Source: Roseovarius carneus
GTDB lineage: Bacteria > Pseudomonadota > Alphaproteobacteria > Rhodobacterales > Rhodobacteraceae
Assembly (NCBI RefSeq): GCF_020141465.1
Contig: NZ_JAHSPD010000001.1
Span: forward strand, 1,036,374-1,100,373
Direction of reading: 5' to 3'
DNA length: 64,000 nt
Numbering within the stretch: position 1 is the stretch's first letter; the number at the start of each line of letters is the position of its first letter. Below the pieces are notes generated by a model. It saw only the letters and a list, made by a program, of their open reading frames with translations. It was not told the origin of the DNA and searched no databases. The translations under genes were made by a program, and so were the position numbers. Shown in pieces: positions 54,977 through 64,000 of the stretch.

Positions 54977-55906
54977 TTACGCGGCCTTCTCATGTGCTGT
55001 TGGGGCCCCTTTGTGGCTCCAGAAATAGACGGTGGCGGGCTCGGGCTCCCACACGCGGGCATGATCGATACCCGGCAGGTTCACCAGCGCGCGATATTCC
55101 GAGCCGAACGCCACATATTGGTCGGTTTCGGCCAGAACGGCGGGCTTGCACGCAATGGGATCGCGGACCACGCCGAAGCCGTCCTTGGTGCCCACCACGA
55201 AGGTGAAGAACCCGTCGAGATCATCAAGGCTGCTTTCCAGCGCCTCGCCCAGCGTGGCACCGTTCATCATCCGCCACGTGAGATAGGCCGCGCCCACTTC
55301 GGTGTCGTTCTCGGTCTCGATATGCACCCCCTGGCGGCGCAACTTGCGACGCAGGCTTGCGTGGTTGCTGAGCGAGCCATTGTGCACGAGACACTGATCC
55401 GAGCCGGTGTTGAACGGGTGCGCACCCATCGTCGTCACGGCTGATTCGGTCGCCATGCGGGTGTGACCGATGCCGTGGCTGCCTGACATTTGGGCAATAT
55501 CGAACCGGGCTGCCACATCTTTGGGCAGGCCGACCTCTTTGTAGATTTCAAGATTTTCACCGCGGCTCATCATCCGAACGCGGGGATTGACCTCGCTCAG
55601 GCGGCTGCGCGCGACTTCCAAAAGCTCTGCACCCATTTCCAGAACGGCGTGGGTATCATTCACCCGGATCGACACCGGCCCGCCAAGGCTTTGGGCCATG
55701 GCGATATCCAGTCCGGGGAAGTCCTGTTCAGGCACGTCCGATTGGACGACCAGCTTGGCCTTACCCTTTGTATCTGCACCATAAATCGCGATGCCCGCAC
55801 TGTCGGGGCCGCGATCCGTCATGGTGATCAACATATCCGTCAGCATCTCGCCCAATTTGGGTTCCAACGCTTTGTCTTTTAGAAACAGCCCCACGATACC
55901 GCACAT
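54977..55906 (-). CDS. mgsA: N-methylglutamate synthase subunit A, class-II glutamine amidotransferase (309 aa)
   Basis: Ntn-hydrolase amidotransferase domain like the N-terminus of glutamate synthase. The chosen start gives MCGIVGLFLKD, exposing the catalytic Cys2 after Met removal. GGGAGG lies nine nt upstream of this ATG, whereas the ATG nine bases earlier would abut the same site and is unusable. Further landmarks are SHGIGHTRMATESAVTTMGAH and LVHNGSLSNHASLRR. It is first in mgsABC-gmaS and divergent from amt. Confidence 0.93.
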   Translation of the reverse strand: MCGIVGLFLKDKALEPKLGEMLTDMLITMTDRGPDSAGIAIYGADTKGKAKLVVQSDVPEQDFPGLDIAMAQSLGGPVSIRVNDTHAVLEMGAELLEVARSRLSEVNPRVRMMSRGENLEIYKEVGLPKDVAARFDIAQMSGSHGIGHTRMATESAVTTMGAHPFNTGSDQCLVHNGSLSNHASLRRKLRRQGVHIETENDTEVGAAYLTWRMMNGATLGEALESSLDDLDGFFTFVVGTKDGFGVVRDPIACKPAVLAETDQYVAFGSEYRALVNLPGIDHARVWEPEPATVYFWSHKGAPTAHEKAA

Positions 55907-56107
55907 AGCACGCATCCTCCCTCAGGTTTGGAAACTTTCGAATCAAAAGCTAGCATCAAAGCTTCATCCGCTCAACTACTGGTAAAATAAATTTCCTCTG
56001 AGGCAAAAAAGACTGGCCGGATCGGGAGTCACGTGTTTTCTTAAACTCCTCACGCGCGTATGCGCACCAACGATAATGTCAAACGACAGAGAAACAGGGG
56101 AATAATT

Positions 56108-57505
56108 GTGGAAGAACAGATTGCCGAACTGGCGGCGCAGGTCGCCGCACTTCAATCGTCGGCGGCAACGACGAACACGACATTTGCCGAGACGTTTTAC
56201 TATCTGACAATCCCGCTTATGATCATCATCCATGCGGGATTTCTTGCCTATGAGATGGGGGCATCCCGGCTCAAGAACGTGCTGAGCTCGGGTGTGAAAA
56301 ACATCCTCGCCTTCGCGTTCATGATCCCGACCTTCTATTTCTTCGGCTGGTGGGTCTATTGGGGCTTCCCCACGGGACTGCCCGGCGCACCGGGGCCTGC
56401 TGGCATTTCTGGTATTGAATACGCCAATGCGATCGCATGGGGTTGGGGCGACAGTGCGCAATATATGGGGCCGAACATTGCTGATCAGGCATCGGGCGTC
56501 TTCTTTGGCGCGTTTGCTCTGTTTGCCGCCACAACAGCCTCGATCATGTCGGGCGCCGTTATCGAGCGGATTCAGACTGTCGGCTTTGTCATCCTCGCGG
56601 TTGTCCTCGGCTCCTTCGCTTGGGTCGTGGCTGCGGCTTGGGGCTGGCACGCTGATGGCTGGCTGGTCACGCAATGGGGTCTGCATGACTTCGGTGCGGC
56701 GGGGCTTGTCCACGCGGTTGCCGGCTTCTTTGCGCTGGGCGTTTTGATCAACCTTGGCCCGCGCATCGGCAAGTTCAACGCCGATGGCACTGCAAACCAC
56801 ATCGCAGGGCACAACATGCCTCTGACGGTTGTGGGTCTGATGCTGATCATCGTTGGCTTCTGGGGCTTCCTCATGGCCTGCGTTATCGTGCCGGGCGAGG
56901 CATGGTCATGGTTCGCGGACAAGCCTTCGACCATTTACGGCACACCGATTACCCTTTCGGCCTTGTCGTTCAACATCCTCATGGGGATCGCGGGCGGGAT
57001 CATCGGCTCCTGGGTGCTTACACGTGATCCGTTCTGGATGATGTCGGGCGCTCTGGCGGGGATCATTTCGGTCGCGTCGGGCATGGATATCTATTATCCG
57101 GCCATGGCGTTTGTCATCGCCTTCTCTGCGGGGATCATCCTCAAGCCGTGTGCAAACTGGCTTGAAAACCGCGGCATCGACGATGCTGTGGGCGCGGTCA
57201 CCGTGCACGGCACGATCGGCCTTTATGGTCTGATCATGTTGGGCGTGTTTGGCGCAGGCACTCCGGCGCTTCAAGGCGAAGGCGCTCCAACGATCTCTCT
57301 CATCGGCCAATTGGTGGGGGCAGGCGTGTTCTTCCTGCTGGGCTTTGTGCCGGGCTACGTGGTTTCGCTTATCCTCAAGATGCTGGGTATGCTCCGTATC
57401 CCCGAGGGTGCCGAGGTTGCCGGTATGGACGAAGTCAAAGTGCCGACGCATGGCTATCCCGAGGGCATCCCTGCTCCCGGTGTAAACCTCGCGCCCGGCG
57501 AATAA
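56108..57505 (+). CDS. amt: Amt/MEP-family ammonium (possibly methylammonium) transporter (465 aa)
   Basis: Eleven-helix ammonium channel. The twin pore histidines are seen in HDFGAAGLVHAVAGFFALG and AVTVHGTIGLYGLIML, with the conserved Asp in the former. The first 25 residues (EEQIAELAAQVAALQSS) are a heptad-like amphipathic stretch before helix one, not a typical signal peptide. GTG 56108 was chosen because GGGGA is six nt upstream. Position opposite mgsABC-gmaS suggests uptake of methylammonium or recapture of released ammonium. No glnK is adjacent. A 58-aa membrane protein follows in the same transcript. Confidence 0.9.
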   Translation: MEEQIAELAAQVAALQSSAATTNTTFAETFYYLTIPLMIIIHAGFLAYEMGASRLKNVLSSGVKNILAFAFMIPTFYFFGWWVYWGFPTGLPGAPGPAGISGIEYANAIAWGWGDSAQYMGPNIADQASGVFFGAFALFAATTASIMSGAVIERIQTVGFVILAVVLGSFAWVVAAAWGWHADGWLVTQWGLHDFGAAGLVHAVAGFFALGVLINLGPRIGKFNADGTANHIAGHNMPLTVVGLMLIIVGFWGFLMACVIVPGEAWSWFADKPSTIYGTPITLSALSFNILMGIAGGIIGSWVLTRDPFWMMSGALAGIISVASGMDIYYPAMAFVIAFSAGIILKPCANWLENRGIDDAVGAVTVHGTIGLYGLIMLGVFGAGTPALQGEGAPTISLIGQLVGAGVFFLLGFVPGYVVSLILKMLGMLRIPEGAEVAGMDEVKVPTHGYPEGIPAPGVNLAPGE

Positions 57506-57526
57506 CCAAAGGACAAGGAGAGACTT

Positions 57527-57703
57527 ATGTTCGGTTTTCCATATGATACCGCAGATTGGGCCGTCGTTGACGGGGCACAGTTCATCGGCTGGGGCTCTGC
57601 CCTGCCGGGCCTCGCCACTGCGATTGCCGCCATTTTGTGTGTCGCCGTCCTTGTCTACGGGCAGGCGACGGAAGCAAAGAAAACATCGCGCTTTACCAAG
57701 TAA
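57527..57703 (+). CDS. Single-span small membrane protein paired with Amt (58 aa)
   Basis: MFGFPYDTADWAVVDGAQFI leads into one clear membrane helix (LPGLATAIAAILCVAVLVYG) and a basic C-terminal tail (QATEAKKTSRFTK), predicting the tail in the cytoplasm. AAGGAG is six nt before the ATG, a textbook start. It begins 21 bp after the amt stop and is followed by a strong terminator, so amt and this gene form a closed two-gene unit. No family is recognised. A small accessory subunit or regulator of this Amt is the obvious hypothesis. Confidence 0.8.
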   Translation: MFGFPYDTADWAVVDGAQFIGWGSALPGLATAIAAILCVAVLVYGQATEAKKTSRFTK

Positions 57704-57720
57704 GCGCCACATGATGTGAT

Positions 57721-57756
57721 GAAAGGGCCGCCATATGTGCGGCCCTTTCTATTTTT
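57721..57756 (+). terminator. Intrinsic terminator after amt and the 58-aa gene
   Basis: Perfect 11-bp stem GAAAGGGCCGC / GCGGCCCTTTC followed by TATTTTT. Confidence 0.93.
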
Positions 57757-57866
57757 CAGGCATATTGCCTGCCAGTGAAAAAAGTTGCACCATATTCTTG
57801 CTTTTTGGTTTTGCCTGAGGCTCAATGTTCGGCGACACTCAACAACAAAACCAACAGGGGGAATCG

Positions 57867-59015
57867 ATGGCCATCATCTGGAGAACATCCGCACTCGCAA
57901 AGCGTCATGAAGCAATTGGGGGGGAGCTTGAGGATTGGAACGGCATGGGGACCGCTTGGTTCTATGACCACACGCCCGAGCGCGCGAAGGCCGATTATGA
58001 GGCCGTACGCACCAAGGCGGGCCTGATGGATGTGTCGGGCCTCAAGAAAATGCACCTCACCGGGCCACACGCCGCCGCCGTGATCGACCGCGTGACCACA
58101 CGCAACGTGGACAAGATCATGCCGGGCCGCTCGGTCTATGCCTGCATGCTCAGCCCCGAGGGCAAGTTTGTCGACGATTGCGTGATCTACCGCCTGTCGG
58201 TCAATCACTGGATGGTTGTGCATGGCACCGGGACGGGCATGGAGCAGTTGATGGAGGCCGCCGCCGGCAAGAACGTCGCGGTGATCTTTGATGATGATCT
58301 GCACGATATGTCGCTGCAAGGCCCCGTGGCCGTGGATTTTCTGGCCGAGCATGTGCCGGGCATCCGCGATCTGGCCTATTTTGGGATCATGCAGACAAAG
58401 CTCTTTGATCGCCCTGTCATGATCTCGCGCACCGGATATACTGGTGAGCGGGGCTATGAGATTTTCTGTCAGGGTCGTCACGCGGTGCACATCTGGGACA
58501 ACATCCTTGAGCATGGCAAAGGCATGGGCATCCGCCCAGTGCAGTTCAGCACGCTCGATCTTCTGCGCACGGAGAGCTATTTGCTCTTCTTCCCCGGTGA
58601 CAATTCCGAGACCTATCCGTTCGAGGATGGCTCACCCTGCGGCGATACGCTTTGGGAGCTGGGTCTGGAGTTCACCGTCTCTCCTGGCAAGACCGGCTTT
58701 GTCGGCGCTGAGAACCACTATGCGCTGGAAGGCCGCGAGCGGTTCAAGATCTACGGTGTGCTGCTTGAGGGCAAAACACCTGCCGATGAGGGCGCGGCCT
58801 TGCTGCAAGACGGTAAGCAGGTTGGTCACGTGACTTATGGCATGTATTCCGAGCTGAACGGGCATAATGTGGGCATCGCGCGCATGCCGGTTGCTGCGGC
58901 CAAGCCGGGCACGAAGCTGACGGTGCGCAACGCGGATGGCACCGAGATTGCCGCCACCGCACAAGAGATGCCATTCTACGACAAGGACAAGAAGGTCCGC
59001 ACCGCCAAAGGCTGA
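57867..59015 (+). CDS. dmmD: Dimethylamine demethylation THF-binding protein, GcvT family (382 aa)
   Basis: Aminomethyltransferase-like protein that likely captures the C1 unit from dimethylamine oxidation on tetrahydrofolate. GcvT blocks are present: AGLMDVSGLKKMHLTGPHAA, SRTGYTGERGYEIF, and the C-terminal barrel VGHVTYGMYSELNGHNVGIA. The ATG of MAIIWRTSAL has GGGGGA four nt upstream, and an ATG 42 bases earlier lacks conservation. It is first in dmmDABC, the arrangement known from roseobacters. Confidence 0.9.
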   Translation: MAIIWRTSALAKRHEAIGGELEDWNGMGTAWFYDHTPERAKADYEAVRTKAGLMDVSGLKKMHLTGPHAAAVIDRVTTRNVDKIMPGRSVYACMLSPEGKFVDDCVIYRLSVNHWMVVHGTGTGMEQLMEAAAGKNVAVIFDDDLHDMSLQGPVAVDFLAEHVPGIRDLAYFGIMQTKLFDRPVMISRTGYTGERGYEIFCQGRHAVHIWDNILEHGKGMGIRPVQFSTLDLLRTESYLLFFPGDNSETYPFEDGSPCGDTLWELGLEFTVSPGKTGFVGAENHYALEGRERFKIYGVLLEGKTPADEGAALLQDGKQVGHVTYGMYSELNGHNVGIARMPVAAAKPGTKLTVRNADGTEIAATAQEMPFYDKDKKVRTAKG

Positions 59016-59102
59016 GCCCCGAAGCGACACATCCGGGGCGGCCCGCGTGCGGCCCCGGATTTAAACCGCCCCGATGCCACCTGCAGGAGATGTTAAACGC
59101 GC

Positions 59103-59699
59103 ATGTCGAAATTCGAATTCCCGCCATCCATCAAAAGCCGCCCCGTCTGGGGCAATCTGGAGCCGCGCCCGGGCAAGCATCATCTGATGATCGCCGAGGC
59201 CGAGGGCGCCGAGGCCATTCTGGAGATCGCCACCCCTGATCTCATGGCCAAGACCCACCTCATTTTTATCGCCAAGGGCACCGATTATGGCCCAAAGCTC
59301 GAAGCGCTGAAGCCGCTGCAATACCGCGAAACACCCACCTATGGCGCAACCGTGCAGCGGATCGAGCGCGTGCTGAGTGATGCCGCGATGGGCCTTCAGC
59401 TTTACCTCACAGGCACCGAAGGCATGATGGGGCAGGTGATGCAGATCGCTGTTACCCACGGTATCCCGCACACCGCTATTCAGACCGAACATCGCGGATC
59501 GACCGCGCGCCGGATGCAATGCGTGCATTGCAAAGGCATTACCGAGGACGTTGAGATTGATCCATTTGTCTGCTCCCATTGCGGGTTGAATCTGTTTGTG
59601 CGTGATCACTATTCGCGCCGCATTGCCGCCTATCAGGGCGTGTGCATCGACGCCGAAGACCCGGGCAATGTGCCCGCACCAAAGGGGATTTACGAATGA
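59103..59699 (+). CDS. dmmA: Dimethylamine monooxygenase subunit DmmA (198 aa)
   Basis: Soluble subunit of the iron/NAD(P)H-dependent dimethylamine monooxygenase. The first 140 residues form an alpha/beta domain (VWGNLEPRPGKHHLMIAEAE). A C-terminal four-cysteine knuckle, MQCVHCKGITE...FVCSHCGLNL, is a rubredoxin/zinc-ribbon-like metal site. It overlaps dmmB by 4 nt (ATGA), fixing operon order. Confidence 0.9.
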   Translation: MSKFEFPPSIKSRPVWGNLEPRPGKHHLMIAEAEGAEAILEIATPDLMAKTHLIFIAKGTDYGPKLEALKPLQYRETPTYGATVQRIERVLSDAAMGLQLYLTGTEGMMGQVMQIAVTHGIPHTAIQTEHRGSTARRMQCVHCKGITEDVEIDPFVCSHCGLNLFVRDHYSRRIAAYQGVCIDAEDPGNVPAPKGIYE

Positions 59700-60658
59700 G
59701 CGGCGCCGAGAAAATTGCCGTGCGCGTGACAGAAGTCACGCCGCTGAACGAGCTGATCACCCGCTTCCGGTTCGAGCGGACGGATGGTGGCCCGATGCCG
59801 ATGTTTTCAGGCGGGGCGCATACCGTGGTCGAGATGAAGGATGGCGACGTGACCCGCCTCAACCCCTATTCCCTGATGTCCGACCCGATGGACCAAAGCG
59901 CCTACACGATTTCTGTGCGGCGCGATGATGAGGGGCGGGGCGGGTCGCTCTTTTTGCACAACAACGTCTCTGTTGGCGATGAGATGGTGATCAGCTATCC
60001 GGTCAACCTCTTCCCCCTCGATCTGCGCGCCAAGAAACACCTCTTTTTCGCAGGTGGTATCGGCATCACGCCCTTCCTGTCGCAGATCAAGCAGATGGAG
60101 CGCACAGGCGGCAAATGGGAGCTGCATTTCGCGGCGCGCAATGCAGGTCTTGCAGCCTACGCGGACACGTTGACCGAGCAATATCCGCACCATGTGCATG
60201 TCTATTACGACGATGATAATCAACGCATCGCGCTGGAAAGCCTTCTGGATGGGCAGCCCTTGGGCACACATATCTATGTCTGCGGTCCCAAAGGCATGAT
60301 CGACTGGGTGCGCAAGACGGCCGACGATCTGGGATGGCCGCGCGAAGCCGTACATCACGAAGAATTCCTCGCCCCCAAACCCGGCAAACCCTTTGAAGTG
60401 AAGCTCGCGGTGTCGAACAAGGTCGTGCAGGTGGGCGAACATGAGAGCCTTCTGGAGGCGATCGAGCGGGCGGGCGTCGATGCGCCATATCTCTGCCGTG
60501 GCGGGGCCTGCGGGCAATGCGAAACGGACGTGATCGACTATGATGGCACTTTCATTCACCACGATCACTGGCTCACCGAGGCCGAGCACGCCTCTGGTGA
60601 CAAGATCATGCCCTGCGTCAGCCGATTTCAGGGCAAGACGCTTGTTCTGGACCGATAG
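59696..60658 (+). CDS. dmmB: Dimethylamine monooxygenase reductase subunit DmmB (320 aa)
   Basis: Phthalate-dioxygenase-reductase-like electron donor. The FMN/FAD-binding barrel includes LMSDPMDQSAYTISVRRDDE, the NAD(P) domain starts HLFFAGGIGITPFLSQIKQM, and a C-terminal plant-type [2Fe-2S] ferredoxin has CRGGACGQCETDV plus a later Cys in IMPCVSRFQG. The ATG is fixed by the 4-nt overlap with dmmA. It passes electrons to DmmC/DmmA. Confidence 0.92.
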   Translation: MSGAEKIAVRVTEVTPLNELITRFRFERTDGGPMPMFSGGAHTVVEMKDGDVTRLNPYSLMSDPMDQSAYTISVRRDDEGRGGSLFLHNNVSVGDEMVISYPVNLFPLDLRAKKHLFFAGGIGITPFLSQIKQMERTGGKWELHFAARNAGLAAYADTLTEQYPHHVHVYYDDDNQRIALESLLDGQPLGTHIYVCGPKGMIDWVRKTADDLGWPREAVHHEEFLAPKPGKPFEVKLAVSNKVVQVGEHESLLEAIERAGVDAPYLCRGGACGQCETDVIDYDGTFIHHDHWLTEAEHASGDKIMPCVSRFQGKTLVLDR

Positions 60659-60667
60659 GAGACGAAC

Positions 60668-61735
60668 ATGACCATTCAGTTCAACGATGAGACCTTTCGC
60701 GAGGATTACTCCTTCAAAAATTCGCCCTGGGCGATCAAGCGCTTCCCGTTTCCGTTCGACAAGGACGATTACATGTATTCGGTCAACATGGAGCCGCACC
60801 GGGGCGGGCGCGAGGGCTCGGTCTTTCAAAACCGATTTGATGTGGATGAGCATTACGTCTCGGAGATGCGCGACCGGGCGCTGGTGTTGGACAATGATCC
60901 GCTGCGCTGTCAGTCCTTGCCGCATATGACGCTGGCGGGCTGGGACCTGCTTGAGTTGATCATGGTGGCCAAATCCGAGGATTACCCGGACCTCTTTGAG
61001 TTGCACCGCGACGGCAACCAATGGCGTTGGATCAACAAGCCGATGGGGATCGATGACACGTTCACCTTCCTTGATGAGGCCACGCTGCCTTATGGCCCGA
61101 TGGAGTATATCACCCGGCAGGCCCAAGGCGATTGGGCCGTGCTGGATCAGCGCGACGACAACCTTTGGATGGATGCGGGCATGATCACCACGCAGGCCGA
61201 TTGGTCGCTCGATTTCGACATCGGGATGAATTTTTTCGAGTGGCACGCGCCGGTGCCCTTGGCCCATGAAAAGGGTATCTTCGTGCGCGCGCTGAAATTT
61301 CTTTTGAACATTCAGCAAGGCGCGCCCGCGCGGCGGCTCAACTGGACCATGACGGTCAATCCGCTCCTTGATACTTCACCCGAGAACTATCACAAATGGG
61401 GTATCCAGAAGACCGAGCTGACGCCCGAGAACCTTGGCGCAAAACAGCATCTACGGGTGGAGCTTCAGACGTTCTACCGCCTGCCGCGCTCCAACGCGAT
61501 GGTGTTCCCGATCCGCTGCTATCTCTGTGCGTTTCAGGACCTGATGAGCGTGCCAAAATGGGGTCGCCGCCTGCACCGGGTGATCCGGGATCTGCCCGAG
61601 GAATTGGCGACCTATAAAGGCTTCATCGACAATCGGCCCATGATGCTGGACTATCTGAGTAAGTTCGATGACGGCCTGCCAACATCGCCCGGTATATGGC
61701 CTGATCTGGACACCGAGCCACCGTTGCAAAAGTAA
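60668..61735 (+). CDS. dmmC: Dimethylamine monooxygenase subunit DmmC, DUF3445 (355 aa)
   Basis: Haem-dependent oxidative N-demethylase family. Landmarks are NSPWAIKRFPFPFDKDDYMY-like N-terminus, PVPLAHEKGIFVRALKFLLN, NWTMTVNPLLDTSPENYHKW with LRVELQTFYRLPRSNAMVFP, all typical of DUF3445. It catalyses the oxygen-dependent demethylation of dimethylamine to methylamine with DmmA and DmmB. AGGAG is six nt before the ATG. A bidirectional hairpin follows. Confidence 0.92.
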   Translation: MTIQFNDETFREDYSFKNSPWAIKRFPFPFDKDDYMYSVNMEPHRGGREGSVFQNRFDVDEHYVSEMRDRALVLDNDPLRCQSLPHMTLAGWDLLELIMVAKSEDYPDLFELHRDGNQWRWINKPMGIDDTFTFLDEATLPYGPMEYITRQAQGDWAVLDQRDDNLWMDAGMITTQADWSLDFDIGMNFFEWHAPVPLAHEKGIFVRALKFLLNIQQGAPARRLNWTMTVNPLLDTSPENYHKWGIQKTELTPENLGAKQHLRVELQTFYRLPRSNAMVFPIRCYLCAFQDLMSVPKWGRRLHRVIRDLPEELATYKGFIDNRPMMLDYLSKFDDGLPTSPGIWPDLDTEPPLQK

Positions 61736-61753
61736 GGCTTGGAAAGCGGTGCC

Positions 61754-63778
<2,025 letters not shown>

Positions 63779-64000
63779 GCTCCGGCGTCATGTTGCCGGA
63801 GATGCCCCGCCGGGAGACCCTTGGCGGGGCATTTGCCCGCAAACTGGGTATTTGTCTCTGTGGGGGCGTAATTACTTTCGCGAAAATCTGCATTTTTTCC
63901 CAATTATCGCCATCGTGCTGATAATATTATTCCAGAGGGGAAACAAAACTCCGATTCGTTGCTGGTGCAAATGGCCATTGAGCCGCCCTTCCGGGGGAAC
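63779..64000. other. Region downstream of tmoX to the window edge (222 bp)
   Basis: Two hairpins follow tmoX (63781-63800 and 63803-63831). Beyond them is an AT-rich stretch (63841-63960) that looks like a spacer or promoter. A reading frame beginning at ATG 63971 or slightly upstream stays open to the edge, but too little is present to call a gene. Confidence 0.4.
63803..63831 (+). terminator. Hairpin downstream of tmoX, possible partial terminator
   Basis: TGCCCCGCC / GGCGGGGCA, preceded at 63781-63800 by a second small hairpin TCCGGC / GCCGGA. Only a short TTT follows, so it may instead be a stabiliser that lowers expression of downstream tmo genes relative to tmoX, as seen for many binding-protein genes. 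Confidence 0.5.

Overview
This 64 kb window is GC-rich chromosomal DNA (only a few AT-rich patches) from a marine Roseobacter-group alphaproteobacterium (order Rhodobacterales). That placement is an inference from gene content and order: petP-petR, a mdh/sucCDAB/sdh block carrying the ethylmalonyl-CoA pathway genes mcl2 and mch, a TIGR02300 'FYDLN acid' protein, and a complete tmm/tdm/gmaS/mgs/dmm/tmoX methylated-amine cluster. No insertion sequence, prophage, CRISPR array or rRNA operon was seen. One tRNA gene, tRNA-Ala(GGC), is present.

Layout. (1) 1-17.6 kb is mostly housekeeping: the end of a polyamine-type ABC permease, an AT-rich patch with an orphan secreted protein, ilvE, petP-petR, leuCD, an uncharacterised membrane protein with a secreted endonuclease/phosphatase-fold protein, the leftward string clpS / rsmC-like / SDR / hemF, a HAD phosphatase, zapE, a LysE exporter, accA, an FCD-type GntR regulator, a YgjP-type metalloprotease, the FYDLN acidic protein and tRNA-Ala. 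(2) 17.7-35.8 kb is a TCA-cycle block: sucC-sucD-(59-aa ORF)-sucA-sucB leftward, mdh leftward, mcl2-nnrU-DUF1737-mch rightward, and sdhC-sdhD-sdhA-(lipoprotein)-sdhB rightward. (3) 35.9-43.2 kb is a C1-oxidation block: an NAD-dependent molybdenum/tungsten formate dehydrogenase (fdhB-fdhA), formate-tetrahydrofolate ligase (fhs) and folD. (4) 44.3-63.8 kb is a methylated-amine catabolic island: tdm with a truncated haemoglobin, tmm with a class-I amidotransferase, a solute-binding-fold protein lacking a signal peptide, a GntR regulator, mgsABC-gmaS, an Amt transporter with a 58-aa membrane partner, dmmDABC, an XRE-cupin regulator and tmoX.

How it fits together. TMAO binds TmoX for uptake, or trimethylamine is oxidised by Tmm to TMAO. 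Tdm demethylates TMAO to dimethylamine plus a C1 unit, and DmmABC(D) demethylates dimethylamine to methylamine. GmaS and MgsABC convert methylamine to gamma-glutamylmethylamide and N-methylglutamate. The N-methylglutamate dehydrogenase (mgd) that would finish the route is not in this window. C1 units carried on tetrahydrofolate can run through FolD and Fhs to formate and then through FdhAB to CO2 and NADH. The TCA block next door supplies central carbon flux and, through mcl2/mch, part of the ethylmalonyl-CoA pathway.

The most interesting regulatory signal is the palindrome TTTGTGATCACAAA. It occurs as tandem pairs 20-21 bp apart upstream of both the sucCDAB and sdhCDAB operons, and once as a perfect copy directly in front of the FCD-GntR gene at 15.6 kb. 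This suggests a self-regulated TCA-cycle regulon whose regulator and two main targets all lie in this window. Other points of interest are the 58-aa membrane protein coupled to the Amt transporter, the structured leader of tmoX, paired TGGT-N4-ACCA sites at tmm, a dispersed intergenic repeat, an SDR lacking its catalytic lysine, and a single-base frameshift in a second LysE gene.
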